Source: Candidatus Puniceispirillum sp. (lineage in GTDB: Bacteria; Pseudomonadota; Alphaproteobacteria; Puniceispirillales; Puniceispirillaceae). From it: 6,114 nucleotides of DNA. The position numbers and the translations under genes were made by a program. Position 1 is the first letter of the stretch, and the number at the start of each line of letters is the position of its first letter. Positions 1 to 6,114 of the stretch are shown one piece after another. Location of the stretch: contig JABJBD010000241.1 of assembly GCA_018668795.1 (NCBI GenBank), forward strand, positions 1 to 6,114, written 5' to 3'. The notes below the pieces were generated by a model, which had not been told where the DNA came from, ran no database searches, and was given only the letters and a program-made list of their open reading frames with translations.

Positions 1-513
1 AATCCCATAGGCCTGTTTGGCCTTTTCAGCGCGCCCCGAACGCCCTGTTGGGGTAACCAGCGGGTTATTCGCATCAGCGCTTTGTTCGACCAGAAAAAAT
101 TCCAGCTCAGGTGCAATAACCGGTTTTAGACCTGCCTTGTCAAACAGGTTCATCACATTCTTGAGCACCGCACGCGGCGCAAAGGCGACCTCATCTCCAT
201 CGGTATTAGCAGCATCATGAATCACCTGCGCTGTTGGCTCACTATACCATGGCACAAGCCGACAGGTTGATTGATCTGGGATCAGAATGACATCGCTACC
301 AATTTCATTGAGAACTTCGCTATCGTGATATTCACCTGTCACTGACTGCCCAAATACATATTCAGGCAAGCGCAACCCACCCGTTTCCAGAGCCGAAACA
401 AATTTCTGAACAGGCAGAATTTTACCCCGCGGAATACCAGAAATATCACTTACCAGACATTCTACTTCGGTGATTGACTGTTCTTTCAGCCATTTTTTCA
501 TGTCAAAACTCAT
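1..513 (-). CDS. puuA: Gamma-glutamylputrescine synthetase-like protein (glutamine synthetase family), 3' end cut by window edge
   Basis: The first 171 codons are visible; the frame is still open at position 1, so the C-terminal part lies outside the window. By family, PuuA joins glutamate to putrescine with ATP in the cytoplasm, the first step of the Puu pathway. Visible support is a glutamine-synthetase beta-grasp N-terminal domain with SDISGIPRGK at residues 22-31, matching the SD-NG-RGK segment of PuuA. It is followed by the start of the catalytic domain, with PELEFF at 135-140, where E136 and E138 correspond to the ExE metal ligands. A GRSGR motif at 157-161 is, as I recall, common in alphaproteobacterial PuuA-like proteins. 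The start at 513 is preceded by AGGAG with a 5-nt gap; the next Met (codon 5) has no such site. It lies 55 bp downstream of the aminotransferase on the same strand, probably in one operon. True glutamine synthetase is less likely given the Puu neighbours. Glutamylation of another amine is possible. Confidence 0.85.
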   Translation of the reverse strand, partial: MSFDMKKWLKEQSITEVECLVSDISGIPRGKILPVQKFVSALETGGLRLPEYVFGQSVTGEYHDSEVLNEIGSDVILIPDQSTCRLVPWYSEPTAQVIHDAANTDGDEVAFAPRAVLKNVMNLFDKAGLKPVIAPELEFFLVEQSADANNPLVTPTGRSGRAEKAKQAYGI

Positions 514-518
514 AAGAT

Positions 519-523
519 CTCCT
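519..523 (-). promoter_or_regulatory. Ribosome binding site of puuA-like gene
   Basis: On the minus strand this reads AGGAG, five bases before the ATG at 513. It fixes that start rather than the in-frame Met at 501, for which the spacing would be 17. Confidence 0.7.
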
Positions 524-568
524 GCGATCTAATTTTGTCTGCCGCATATCATTTCAAATTGTGCTTGA

Positions 569-1939
569 TCAGCTGATTCCCAGATCTTCAGCGGTTTTGT
601 CCAATGCAAGGGTGGCGATATTGACCATCTTGTCAATATCCTGTGTGGTAAAAGTCAGTGGCGGTGACATAATCATGCCATCACGCACAGCCCGCATCAT
701 CATCCCATGCGCAATCGCATGATCACGGCACAGCGCACCAGCCTTGCCAACCTCTTCAAACATCGTCGGACCGTCTTTGCTTTTGACTAGCTCGATTGCA
801 CCAAGCAGCCCATAAGAACGCACCTCGCCCACAATCGGATGATCGGCAAGCCGTGCCAAAGCAGACGCTAGATAAGGCCCCGTTTCATCACGAACACGCG
901 GTACCAGACCCAGCTCTTCAATAAGATCAAGATTGGCAAGCGCCACCGCCGATGCCACCGGATGCCCCGAATAGGTAAAGCCATGATAGAATTCACCACC
1001 ATCGGCGATCAGTCGTGACGCGACACGATCACCAACCATAACCGCCGACATTGGCACATAACCCGACGTCAGGCCTTTGGCCAGCGTCATCATATCGGGT
1101 ACAAGACCCATGGCCTGACTGGCAAACCAATGACCTGTCCGCCCAAAGCCGGTAATGACCTCATCCACGATAAACAGAATATCATGCCGCTTACAGATAG
1201 CCTGAATATGATCAAAATAACCTGCAGGCGGAATAATCACACCACCCGCGCCCTGAATGGGTTCGGCAATAAAGGCCGCAACATTCTCCGCACCGACTTC
1301 GACAATCTTGTCTTCTAGCAAGGATGCCGAATGGGCGGCAAATTCAGCCTCGTTACTATTACCCTGATATAAAAAGGCATAGGGCGGGCGAATATGTTCA
1401 AAATCGGGTTGATCGGCGGCCTGACGGTGCATATCCACCATGCCGCCCATACTTGCGGCCATGATCGTGCTGCCATGATAACCATAGGTGCGCCCAATGA
1501 TCTTGCGCTTTGCAGGCATGCCCTCCAGCGCCCAGAAATGCCGCACCATACGAATGATCGTATCATTCGCCTCAGACCCCGAATTTGCATAAAACACATT
1601 ATTCAAGCCAGCTGGCGTAATCTCGGCAAGTCGTTTTGACAAGGCCGCAACTGGCTGGTTTGTCGTCTTAAAAAAATTATTATAATAGGGAAGTTTACGC
1701 ATTTGTTCGGTTGCCGCATCAACTAGGCTTTGCTGACCATAACCAACATTCACACACCATAGGCCTGCCATCGCATCAAAAATGCGGTTGCCATCGCTAT
1801 CATATATATAATGGCCATCGGCATGGGTGATAACGCGCGCGCCATGTTCGCGAATTTCGGCATAATCGGTAAATGGTGCAAGATGGTGCGCCGCATCCAT
1901 CTGCTGCCACATGCCGGAAGTCAAATTATCCTGTTTCAT
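569..1939 (-). CDS. spuC: Class III PLP-dependent aminotransferase, putrescine/polyamine:pyruvate type
   Basis: A complete 456-residue protein, the usual length for SpuC-type omega-aminotransferases. By family it moves the amino group of putrescine or a related omega-amine to pyruvate, giving alanine and an aminoaldehyde, in the cytoplasm. Class III fold-type I landmarks are in order: SGSEAND at 120-126 (cofactor phosphate), YGYHG at 152-156, VDEVITGFGR at 258-267 with D259 for the pyridine nitrogen, the PLP lysine K288 in LAKGLTSGYVP, and HGFTYSGHP at 319-327. All catalytic positions are present and there is no frameshift. The start at 1939 has AGGTGA on the minus strand only 3 nt upstream, a close but usable spacing. 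It is the first gene of a leftward pair with the PuuA-like gene and is divergent from the PuuB-like gene. Exact substrate is inferred from neighbours; other omega-amines such as spermidine, cadaverine or beta-alanine cannot be excluded, so the symbol is tentative. Confidence 0.86.
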   Translation of the reverse strand: MKQDNLTSGMWQQMDAAHHLAPFTDYAEIREHGARVITHADGHYIYDSDGNRIFDAMAGLWCVNVGYGQQSLVDAATEQMRKLPYYNNFFKTTNQPVAALSKRLAEITPAGLNNVFYANSGSEANDTIIRMVRHFWALEGMPAKRKIIGRTYGYHGSTIMAASMGGMVDMHRQAADQPDFEHIRPPYAFLYQGNSNEAEFAAHSASLLEDKIVEVGAENVAAFIAEPIQGAGGVIIPPAGYFDHIQAICKRHDILFIVDEVITGFGRTGHWFASQAMGLVPDMMTLAKGLTSGYVPMSAVMVGDRVASRLIADGGEFYHGFTYSGHPVASAVALANLDLIEELGLVPRVRDETGPYLASALARLADHPIVGEVRSYGLLGAIELVKSKDGPTMFEEVGKAGALCRDHAIAHGMMMRAVRDGMIMSPPLTFTTQDIDKMVNIATLALDKTAEDLGIS

Positions 1940-2115
1940 CAGTCACCTGAATTCATGTTATAGATGTCACATAATCTCTCACCAGGTACTGACACAATAC
2001 GACTTGGAGACTTGCTTTCACCTTAGTACCCGGATTACGTTAGAATAACATTACGCTGGATAAAATTCATAAGCAATCATAAGAGCTTAACAAATTTCAC
2101 AAGGTCCTATCCTAC
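1940..2115. promoter_or_regulatory. Divergent control region between the aminotransferase and PuuB-like genes
   Basis: These 176 bp separate two divergently read gene sets of one pathway, so they should hold both promoters and any shared operator. The stretch is visibly more AT-rich than the flanking genes. I see an inverted pair of related 11-mers (1982-1992 and 2023-2033), a direct repeat TCATAAG at 2067-2073 and 2077-2083, and the palindrome TGAATTCA at 1948-1955. None is strong enough to name a regulator. For the leftward genes, a TATAAC hexamer (minus strand, 1962-1957) has only a poor -35 and would leave a leader of about 11 nt, so I do not call a leftward promoter. Confidence 0.6.
2017..2046 (+). 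promoter_or_regulatory. Possible sigma-70-type promoter for puuB-like gene
   Basis: TTCACC (2017-2022) and TAGAAT (2041-2046) match four and five of six consensus bases, separated by 18 bp. Transcription would start near 2053, leaving a leader of about 60 nt. This is a by-eye match in AT-rich DNA and could be chance. Confidence 0.3.
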
Positions 2116-3396
2116 ATGACCGTACTTGACTCGATCTATGCAGATGAAATTGGGACGCGCAACGTCAATCCGCGGCTAGATACGGATCTAACGTGCGACA
2201 TTGCCATTATTGGTGGTGGTTTGACCGGTATTTCGACAGCATTGACATTAGCCGAACGCGGCTATGATGTTGCATTATTTGAAGCTCAGGAACTGGGAAC
2301 TGGCGGTTCAGGGCGAAATGGTGGCCATGTATGTCAGGGTTGGCCAAATGATTTTCATCATATCAGCCGCCAACTATCATCAAGCGATGCCGATCTTGCA
2401 TGGAACGCGGGGATGGGCGCAGTTGATCTGCTGAAACGGAATGTTGCAAAATACAAAATTGATTGCGATTTACGTTTCGGTTATCTGCACGCGGCCTTGC
2501 ATAAAGGGCAAATGCGCGATCTGGACATCATGCAAAATGAATGGGAAGCGCGCGGTTATAATCATTTTACCCGCCTTGATAGCCCTGCTTCGCTTGCAAA
2601 GCATATCGGTTCGAACGCCTATGTTGGTGCCTTGCATGACAGCGGTTGTGGTCATATCCAGCCGTTGAAATATCTGCTTGGGCTGGCCATTGCGGCACAG
2701 GTGGCTGGCGTGCGCATATTTGAAAACACACCCATCACCAGCATTGTTACAAAGCCAAAAAAATCCCTCACTACAGATGATGGCAAGACCATCCTGCCTA
2801 ACATAATTGTCCTGTGCGGCAATGCCTATCTTGGCGATCTGGCACCGTCACCGATGCGCCATAGGCTGGCACATGTGACCTCATCAATTCTGGCAACCAA
2901 GCCGTTATCCGACAATATGATAAAGGCACTGTTACCCACTGGCGTAGCCGTTGCCGATTGTAATGCCGCGCTTAATTATTACCGGATTGATGCGAATGGC
3001 CGCATGATCTTTGGCGGGCGCGCCAGCTATACCAATGTGCAGATTGGCAATTTAGAGCATGATCTGCGTCGCCGTATGGAAGCTGTTTTCCCAATGCTAT
3101 CTGGTGTTGATCTTGACCGGATATGGTCAGGCAAGATCGGCATTACGGTGAACCGCATTCCGCATTTTGGCCGCACCAATGACGATGTCTATTTTGTACA
3201 GGGCTTTTCGGGGCATGGTGTTGCCCTGACTGGACAGGCAGGTCATATCATTGCCGATGCCATCAGCGGCAATGGCGCTGTTTTTGACGTGATGACGCAA
3301 CTCAGGCATCTGCCATTTCCCGGCGGCATATTGCGGACACCGGCGCTGGCGCTTGGCATGGCTTGGTACAAATTACGTGACCGTCTGAAACTTTAA
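2116..3396 (+). CDS. puuB: FAD-dependent gamma-glutamylputrescine oxidase-like protein (DAO family)
   Basis: A complete 426-residue protein, the same size as E. coli PuuB. By family it oxidises gamma-glutamylputrescine to gamma-glutamyl-aminobutyraldehyde, releasing ammonia and hydrogen peroxide. The N-terminal Rossmann motif is IIGGGLTG at 31-38, closed by the acidic E56 that binds the FAD ribose. SGRNGG at 65-70 is the second DAO-family flavin motif. Further PuuB-like blocks, recalled rather than aligned, are GGHI-type SGCGHIQPL at 176-184, GNAYLGD at 235-241, DCNAALNYYR at 281-290, FGR at 351-353, QGFSGHGV at 362-369 and the tail LPFPGG...YKLRDRL (399-424). No membrane segment or signal peptide is apparent. 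AAGG at 2101-2104 lies 11 nt before the ATG, a rather wide spacing. It is read away from the aminotransferase/PuuA pair and runs into the agmatinase gene tail to tail. A related amine or amino-acid oxidase is the alternative, but the tail match favours PuuB. Confidence 0.9.
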   Translation: MTVLDSIYADEIGTRNVNPRLDTDLTCDIAIIGGGLTGISTALTLAERGYDVALFEAQELGTGGSGRNGGHVCQGWPNDFHHISRQLSSSDADLAWNAGMGAVDLLKRNVAKYKIDCDLRFGYLHAALHKGQMRDLDIMQNEWEARGYNHFTRLDSPASLAKHIGSNAYVGALHDSGCGHIQPLKYLLGLAIAAQVAGVRIFENTPITSIVTKPKKSLTTDDGKTILPNIIVLCGNAYLGDLAPSPMRHRLAHVTSSILATKPLSDNMIKALLPTGVAVADCNAALNYYRIDANGRMIFGGRASYTNVQIGNLEHDLRRRMEAVFPMLSGVDLDRIWSGKIGITVNRIPHFGRTNDDVYFVQGFSGHGVALTGQAGHIIADAISGNGAVFDVMTQLRHLPFPGGILRTPALALGMAWYKLRDRLKL

Positions 3397-3409
3397 AACG
3401 CTCCAGATT

Positions 3410-3426
3410 GAGCAATATTCTTGCTC
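3410..3426. terminator. Weak hairpin between convergent genes, possible terminator
   Basis: GAGCAA (3410-3415) and TTGCTC (3421-3426) form a 6-bp perfect stem around a 5-base loop, in the 42 bp between the stop codons of puuB and the agmatinase gene. The stem is short, and the bases after it (TTAAAATACATTTT) are only loosely T-rich. It could weakly stop transcription from the left; the other strand lacks a T run. Confidence 0.35.
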
Positions 3427-3438
3427 TTAAAATACATT

Positions 3439-4410
3439 TTACAGTCGCCCAACCGGATGTGTTTGCGCACCTTGCTTTTTGGCCAAAACCGCAAGCCAGT
3501 TATAGGCCATTGTTGCTGCCGCAATCGCTGTTATTTCGGCATGATCATAGGCAGGCGCAACTTCGACCAGATCCATACCTACAAGATTAAGCGATTCAAG
3601 ACCACGGATGAATTCCATCCCCTGCCAGCTGGCCAGCCCCCCCGAAACGGGCGTACCTGTTCCTGGCGCAAAAGCAGGGTCAAGCCCGTCAATATCAAAA
3701 GACAGATAGACTGGATTATGACCAGCGCGTTCTTTCACAATCTCAATCGCGGCATCAATGCCATTGCGATGAATCCATGGGCTGGTCAGAATGTCAAAAC
3801 CACAATCGCTGTCATTATAGGTACGTAAGCCAACCTGCGTTGATGTGCTGGCATCAACGATACCTTCATTCACAGCGCGGTCAAACATGGTGCCATGATC
3901 AAAGCGGACACCGTCATCCGGCCATGTATCACAATGCGCATCAAATTGTACCAGCGTGATGGGGCCATGAATCTTGGCATGTGCCTTTAATAACGGATAG
4001 GCAACCGAATGATCGCCACCAAGGCTGAGCATCTTGGCACCTGATGCCAGAATATGATCGGCATGCGCTTCGATTGTATCAAAGATCGTCAGGGGCATAT
4101 GCGGATCAAGGTAACAATCTCCATAATCAATCACCGACAATGTCTCGAACGGATCAAAGCCATATGGGAAATGCTTTAGCTCGGATAGCTGTGCGCCGCC
4201 TGCCCGTATCGCGCGCGGGCCAAGCCGACATCCCGAACGATAGGTAACAGCGTTATCATAGGGGATGCCGCTAACAACAACATCTACACCGTTCAATGAC
4301 CGGCTGTATTTACGCCGTAAAAAGCTGAGCGCACCAGCATAGGTCATTTCCGTCCACATTTCGGTTTCGTTGGTAACGCGAAACGCCTGATCACCTTTTT
4401 CATCACTCAT
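3439..4410 (-). CDS. speB: Agmatinase-family ureohydrolase
   Basis: A 323-residue member of the arginase/agmatinase fold; by family it hydrolyses agmatine to putrescine and urea using two Mn2+ ions. All metal ligands are present, numbered from the start chosen here: H134 in GGDHS, D157, H159 and D161 in DAHCDTW, and D239 and D241 in SFDIDGLDP. GTGTPVSGG at 250-258 is the agmatinase-type third signature, and E283 in VEVAP fits the conserved late glutamate. The start is placed at 4410 because AGGAG lies 6 nt upstream. An in-frame ATG seven codons earlier (4431) has no clear ribosome site. It is the last gene visible in a leftward operon, 45 bp after the PotI-like gene. Guanidinobutyrate or another guanidino compound is a possible substrate, since this family changes specificity easily. 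The putrescine transport and catabolism neighbours favour agmatine. Confidence 0.87.
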   Translation of the reverse strand: MSDEKGDQAFRVTNETEMWTEMTYAGALSFLRRKYSRSLNGVDVVVSGIPYDNAVTYRSGCRLGPRAIRAGGAQLSELKHFPYGFDPFETLSVIDYGDCYLDPHMPLTIFDTIEAHADHILASGAKMLSLGGDHSVAYPLLKAHAKIHGPITLVQFDAHCDTWPDDGVRFDHGTMFDRAVNEGIVDASTSTQVGLRTYNDSDCGFDILTSPWIHRNGIDAAIEIVKERAGHNPVYLSFDIDGLDPAFAPGTGTPVSGGLASWQGMEFIRGLESLNLVGMDLVEVAPAYDHAEITAIAAATMAYNWLAVLAKKQGAQTHPVGRL

Positions 4411-4416
4411 AGTCTG

Positions 4417-4421
4417 CTCCT
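4417..4421 (-). promoter_or_regulatory. Ribosome binding site deciding the agmatinase start
   Basis: On the minus strand this reads AGGAG, six bases before the ATG at 4410. It lies inside what would be coding sequence if translation began at the upstream ATG at 4431, and so argues for the shorter protein. Confidence 0.7.
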
Positions 4422-4455
4422 GTAAATCCATTCATCGGCCTGGCCAAACGCATCC

Positions 4456-5268
4456 TTATTCCGTTTTATTGGCAAGCCGTCGATGCATAATGATACTGGC
4501 ACTAATCACGCTGATGGCAACAACAGCAATCATCATTGTTGCAAGTGCGTTAATTTCAGGTGTCACACCAAGGCGCACTTTGGCAAACACAACAATCGGC
4601 AAGGTCGAGCTTCCGGGACCACTTACAAAACTGGCAATCACCAGATCATCAAAACTAAGGGTAAAAGCCAAAAGCCATGCCGCGATCACCGCTGGCGCAA
4701 TGATCGGCAAGGTAATCGATAAAAAGATAAAAGGCTGACGTGCGCCCAGATCACAGGCGGCATCTTCAAGCGCCTGGTCAAAATCGCGCAACCGCGCCTG
4801 AATAACAACCGCGGCAAAACACATGCCAAAGGTGGCATGGGCAATAATGATCGTGTCGATCCCACGTCCTGATGGCCAGCCAAACATCGCCTCCATTGCA
4901 ATAAACAACAACAGCATCGACAGACCAGTCACAACTTCGGGCATAACCAAAGGCGCACTTGCCAGCGCACTTAACCCTAAACGAAAGCGAAAATTGCCAA
5001 ACCGGACAAATGCAATGGCAATCAAAATACCGAAAATAGTCGATATATTTGCAGCCCAGAAAGCGACCCAGAGCGACTTACCAAAGGCAGATAGCAACTG
5101 GTCATTATGTAGCAGGCTGGCATACCATTTGGTTGAAAAGCCTGCCCAGACTGACACCAACTTACCAGCATTAAAGCTATAGGCGATCATCACCGTTATG
5201 GGCAGATATAACAGCCCAAAACCAAGCACACCCATTGTCAATGATAGCCATCCAATGCCTTGTTTCAT
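4456..5268 (-). CDS. potI: Putrescine ABC transporter permease, PotI type
   Basis: A complete 270-residue inner-membrane protein of the binding-protein-dependent permease family. With its PotH partner it would form the channel for putrescine import. About six membrane segments are visible, near residues 8-29, 63-88, 98-125, 139-158, 190-212 and 240-262. The cytoplasmic EAA loop that docks on the ATPase is at about 167-188 (LEDAACDLGA...ITLPIIAP). The periplasmic stretch SVWAGFSTKWYASLL at 39-53 is typical of the PotI/PotC group, as is the segment FTLSFDDLVIASFVSGPG at 202-219. Its ATG overlaps the stop of the PotH-like gene by 4 bp (ATGA, 5265-5268), suggesting translational coupling. A purine-rich GGGGGA lies 9 nt upstream. 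PotI (putrescine) is preferred to PotC (spermidine/putrescine) because of the neighbouring genes and the WAGFSTKWY block, but permease sequence alone does not prove the substrate. Confidence 0.88.
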   Translation of the reverse strand: MKQGIGWLSLTMGVLGFGLLYLPITVMIAYSFNAGKLVSVWAGFSTKWYASLLHNDQLLSAFGKSLWVAFWAANISTIFGILIAIAFVRFGNFRFRLGLSALASAPLVMPEVVTGLSMLLLFIAMEAMFGWPSGRGIDTIIIAHATFGMCFAAVVIQARLRDFDQALEDAACDLGARQPFIFLSITLPIIAPAVIAAWLLAFTLSFDDLVIASFVSGPGSSTLPIVVFAKVRLGVTPEINALATMMIAVVAISVISASIIMHRRLANKTE

Positions 5269-6114
5269 GACGATGCGTCCCCCAGCTTATGCGCTTCGGC
5301 TTCATCCTGACGGCCATCCTGATAACGCGCATAGATAATCGGCACAGTCAGAATGGCAATCAGAAGCATGGCAAGCGATGCTGCCACAGGCCAATCACGA
5401 TTGCGGAAAAACTCGGTCCACAGAACTTTGCCGATCATCAGCTGATCGGGGCCACCCAGCAAAGCGGGCACAACAAATTCACCAACAGCAGGAATAAATA
5501 CCAACAGACTACCCGCGATAATACCTGGCACGGTCAAAGGCAAAATGACTGTGGCAAAGATATGAAACCGCGATCCACCAAGATCGGCTGCCGCTTCGAT
5601 CAAGTCACCATCCAGCCTTACCATCGTTGCGTAAAGTGGCAAAATCATCAGTGGCAAATAGGTCAATACCATGCCCATATAGATCGAAAAATCAGTCTGC
5701 ATCATGCCAATCGGCTGATCAATCAGCCCAATATACATAAGCACACTATTGATAAATCCGTTGGGGTTCAAAAGGCCAATCAGCGCATAAAGCCGCAACA
5801 GGCTTGAGGTCCAGAATGGTAACATCACCAAAACCAGCAATATTGTCCGCATACGTGCGCTTGACCGCGCAATCCACCACGCCATCGGATAGGCAAACAG
5901 CAGACATACCAGCGTCGCAAAAAAGGCCAGCCGCACCGAATTCGCTGCTGGCCCCAGATAATCCTGCCAATATTCAAATAGCAAAGCGTAATTTTCGAGA
6001 TTGAAATTCGTGAAAAAAGCACCATCCTCAAAACCCCATAAAGGGGCATAGGGGGGTACGCTACGGCGGGCTGTGGTAAAGGAAACCTGAACAGTTTCGA
6101 CCAAAGGCATCAGG
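5265..6114 (-). CDS. potH: Putrescine ABC transporter permease, PotH type, N-terminus cut by window edge
   Basis: 282 codons plus stop are visible. The frame is open to the right edge, where the codon before the first visible ATG (6110) is CTG for Leu. That Met is followed at once by VETVQVSFTTARRSVPPY, which in PotH follows the first membrane helix. I therefore read it as internal, with the true start and first helix outside the window. Five further membrane segments are seen, near residues 58-80, 88-110, 142-164, 196-222 and 243-262 counted from that Met. The EAA loop is at about 171-192 (IEAAADLGG...ILPLTVPG). Strong PotH blocks, recalled from E. coli, are WTSSLLRLYA at 100-109, FIPAVGEFVVP at 205-215, GGPD at 219-222 and FFRNRDWPVA at 234-243. 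Its stop overlaps the PotI start by 4 bp. PotF- and PotG-type genes would be expected upstream, beyond the window. PotB of the spermidine system is the alternative. Confidence 0.88.
   Translation of the reverse strand, partial: LMPLVETVQVSFTTARRSVPPYAPLWGFEDGAFFTNFNLENYALLFEYWQDYLGPAANSVRLAFFATLVCLLFAYPMAWWIARSSARMRTILLVLVMLPFWTSSLLRLYALIGLLNPNGFINSVLMYIGLIDQPIGMMQTDFSIYMGMVLTYLPLMILPLYATMVRLDGDLIEAAADLGGSRFHIFATVILPLTVPGIIAGSLLVFIPAVGEFVVPALLGGPDQLMIGKVLWTEFFRNRDWPVAASLAMLLIAILTVPIIYARYQDGRQDEAEAHKLGDASS

Noticed and set aside
17..220. Plus-strand frame of 67 codons at the left edge
   Set aside because: It lies antisense to the PuuA-like coding region, which has conserved motifs; nothing independent supports it.
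568..577. Perfect 10-bp palindrome ATCAGCTGAT over the aminotransferase stop codon
   Set aside because: There is no loop or T run, it partly encodes the last residues, and a palindrome this short is expected by chance in a window of this size.
1315..1599. Open frame of 94 codons on the minus strand within the aminotransferase gene
   Set aside because: It overlaps a strongly conserved gene in another frame, has no recognisable domain, and its composition looks like a shifted reading of that gene.
1948..1955. TGAATTCA palindrome just before the aminotransferase start
   Set aside because: It is only 8 bp, not extended on either side, and adjoins the ribosome binding site; too short to call an operator by itself.
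3421..3828. Plus-strand frame of 135 codons opposite the agmatinase C-terminus
   Set aside because: It is antisense to the conserved metal-binding and signature motifs of the agmatinase, and it has no domain of its own.
5289..5807. Open frame of 172 codons on the plus strand opposite the PotH-like gene
   Set aside because: It is the complement of a clear permease gene. The His-, Gln- and Asn-rich protein is what antisense reading of hydrophobic codons gives, and no ribosome site or domain supports it.
1..6114. Novel system such as a defence island, phage remnant, CRISPR array or retroelement
   Set aside because: All six genes belong to known polyamine uptake or breakdown families with intact motifs, the gaps are short, and no long repeat or structured non-coding stretch is visible.

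Overview
The window is a compact polyamine locus from a Gram-negative bacterium. The protein sequences, as recalled rather than searched, look most like Alphaproteobacteria. The roughly 50% GC content and short intergenic gaps would fit a free-living marine member of that class, but the taxon is a guess. All six genes have recognisable roles in uptake or breakdown of putrescine and agmatine. I found no RNA gene, mobile element, CRISPR array or long repeat, and no sign of a new defence or other system.

Layout from left to right. A leftward pair is read from about 1939 towards 1: a class III aminotransferase of the putrescine/polyamine:pyruvate type, then the N-terminal 171 residues of a glutamine-synthetase-like gamma-glutamylputrescine synthetase (PuuA type), cut by the left edge. 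A 176-bp divergent control region (1940-2115) separates this pair from a rightward FAD oxidase of the PuuB type (2116-3396). That gene converges, with only 42 bp between stop codons, on a second leftward operon read from the right edge: a PotH-type permease (its N-terminus lost at the right edge), a PotI-type permease overlapping it by 4 bp, and an agmatinase-family ureohydrolase.

How the genes work together (family knowledge plus inference). PotH and PotI would form the membrane channel of a putrescine ABC importer, whose binding protein (PotF) and ATPase (PotG) probably lie beyond the right edge. The ureohydrolase would make putrescine from agmatine. Putrescine could then be deaminated directly by the aminotransferase, or glutamylated by PuuA and oxidised by PuuB. 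Both routes lead towards 4-aminobutyrate. The aldehyde dehydrogenase (PuuC type) and gamma-glutamyl-GABA hydrolase (PuuD type) needed to finish the Puu route are not in the window.

The points that most affect annotation are two edge-truncated genes (left-edge PuuA, right-edge PotH), a corrected start for the agmatinase at 4410, and the divergent region as the likely site of regulation.
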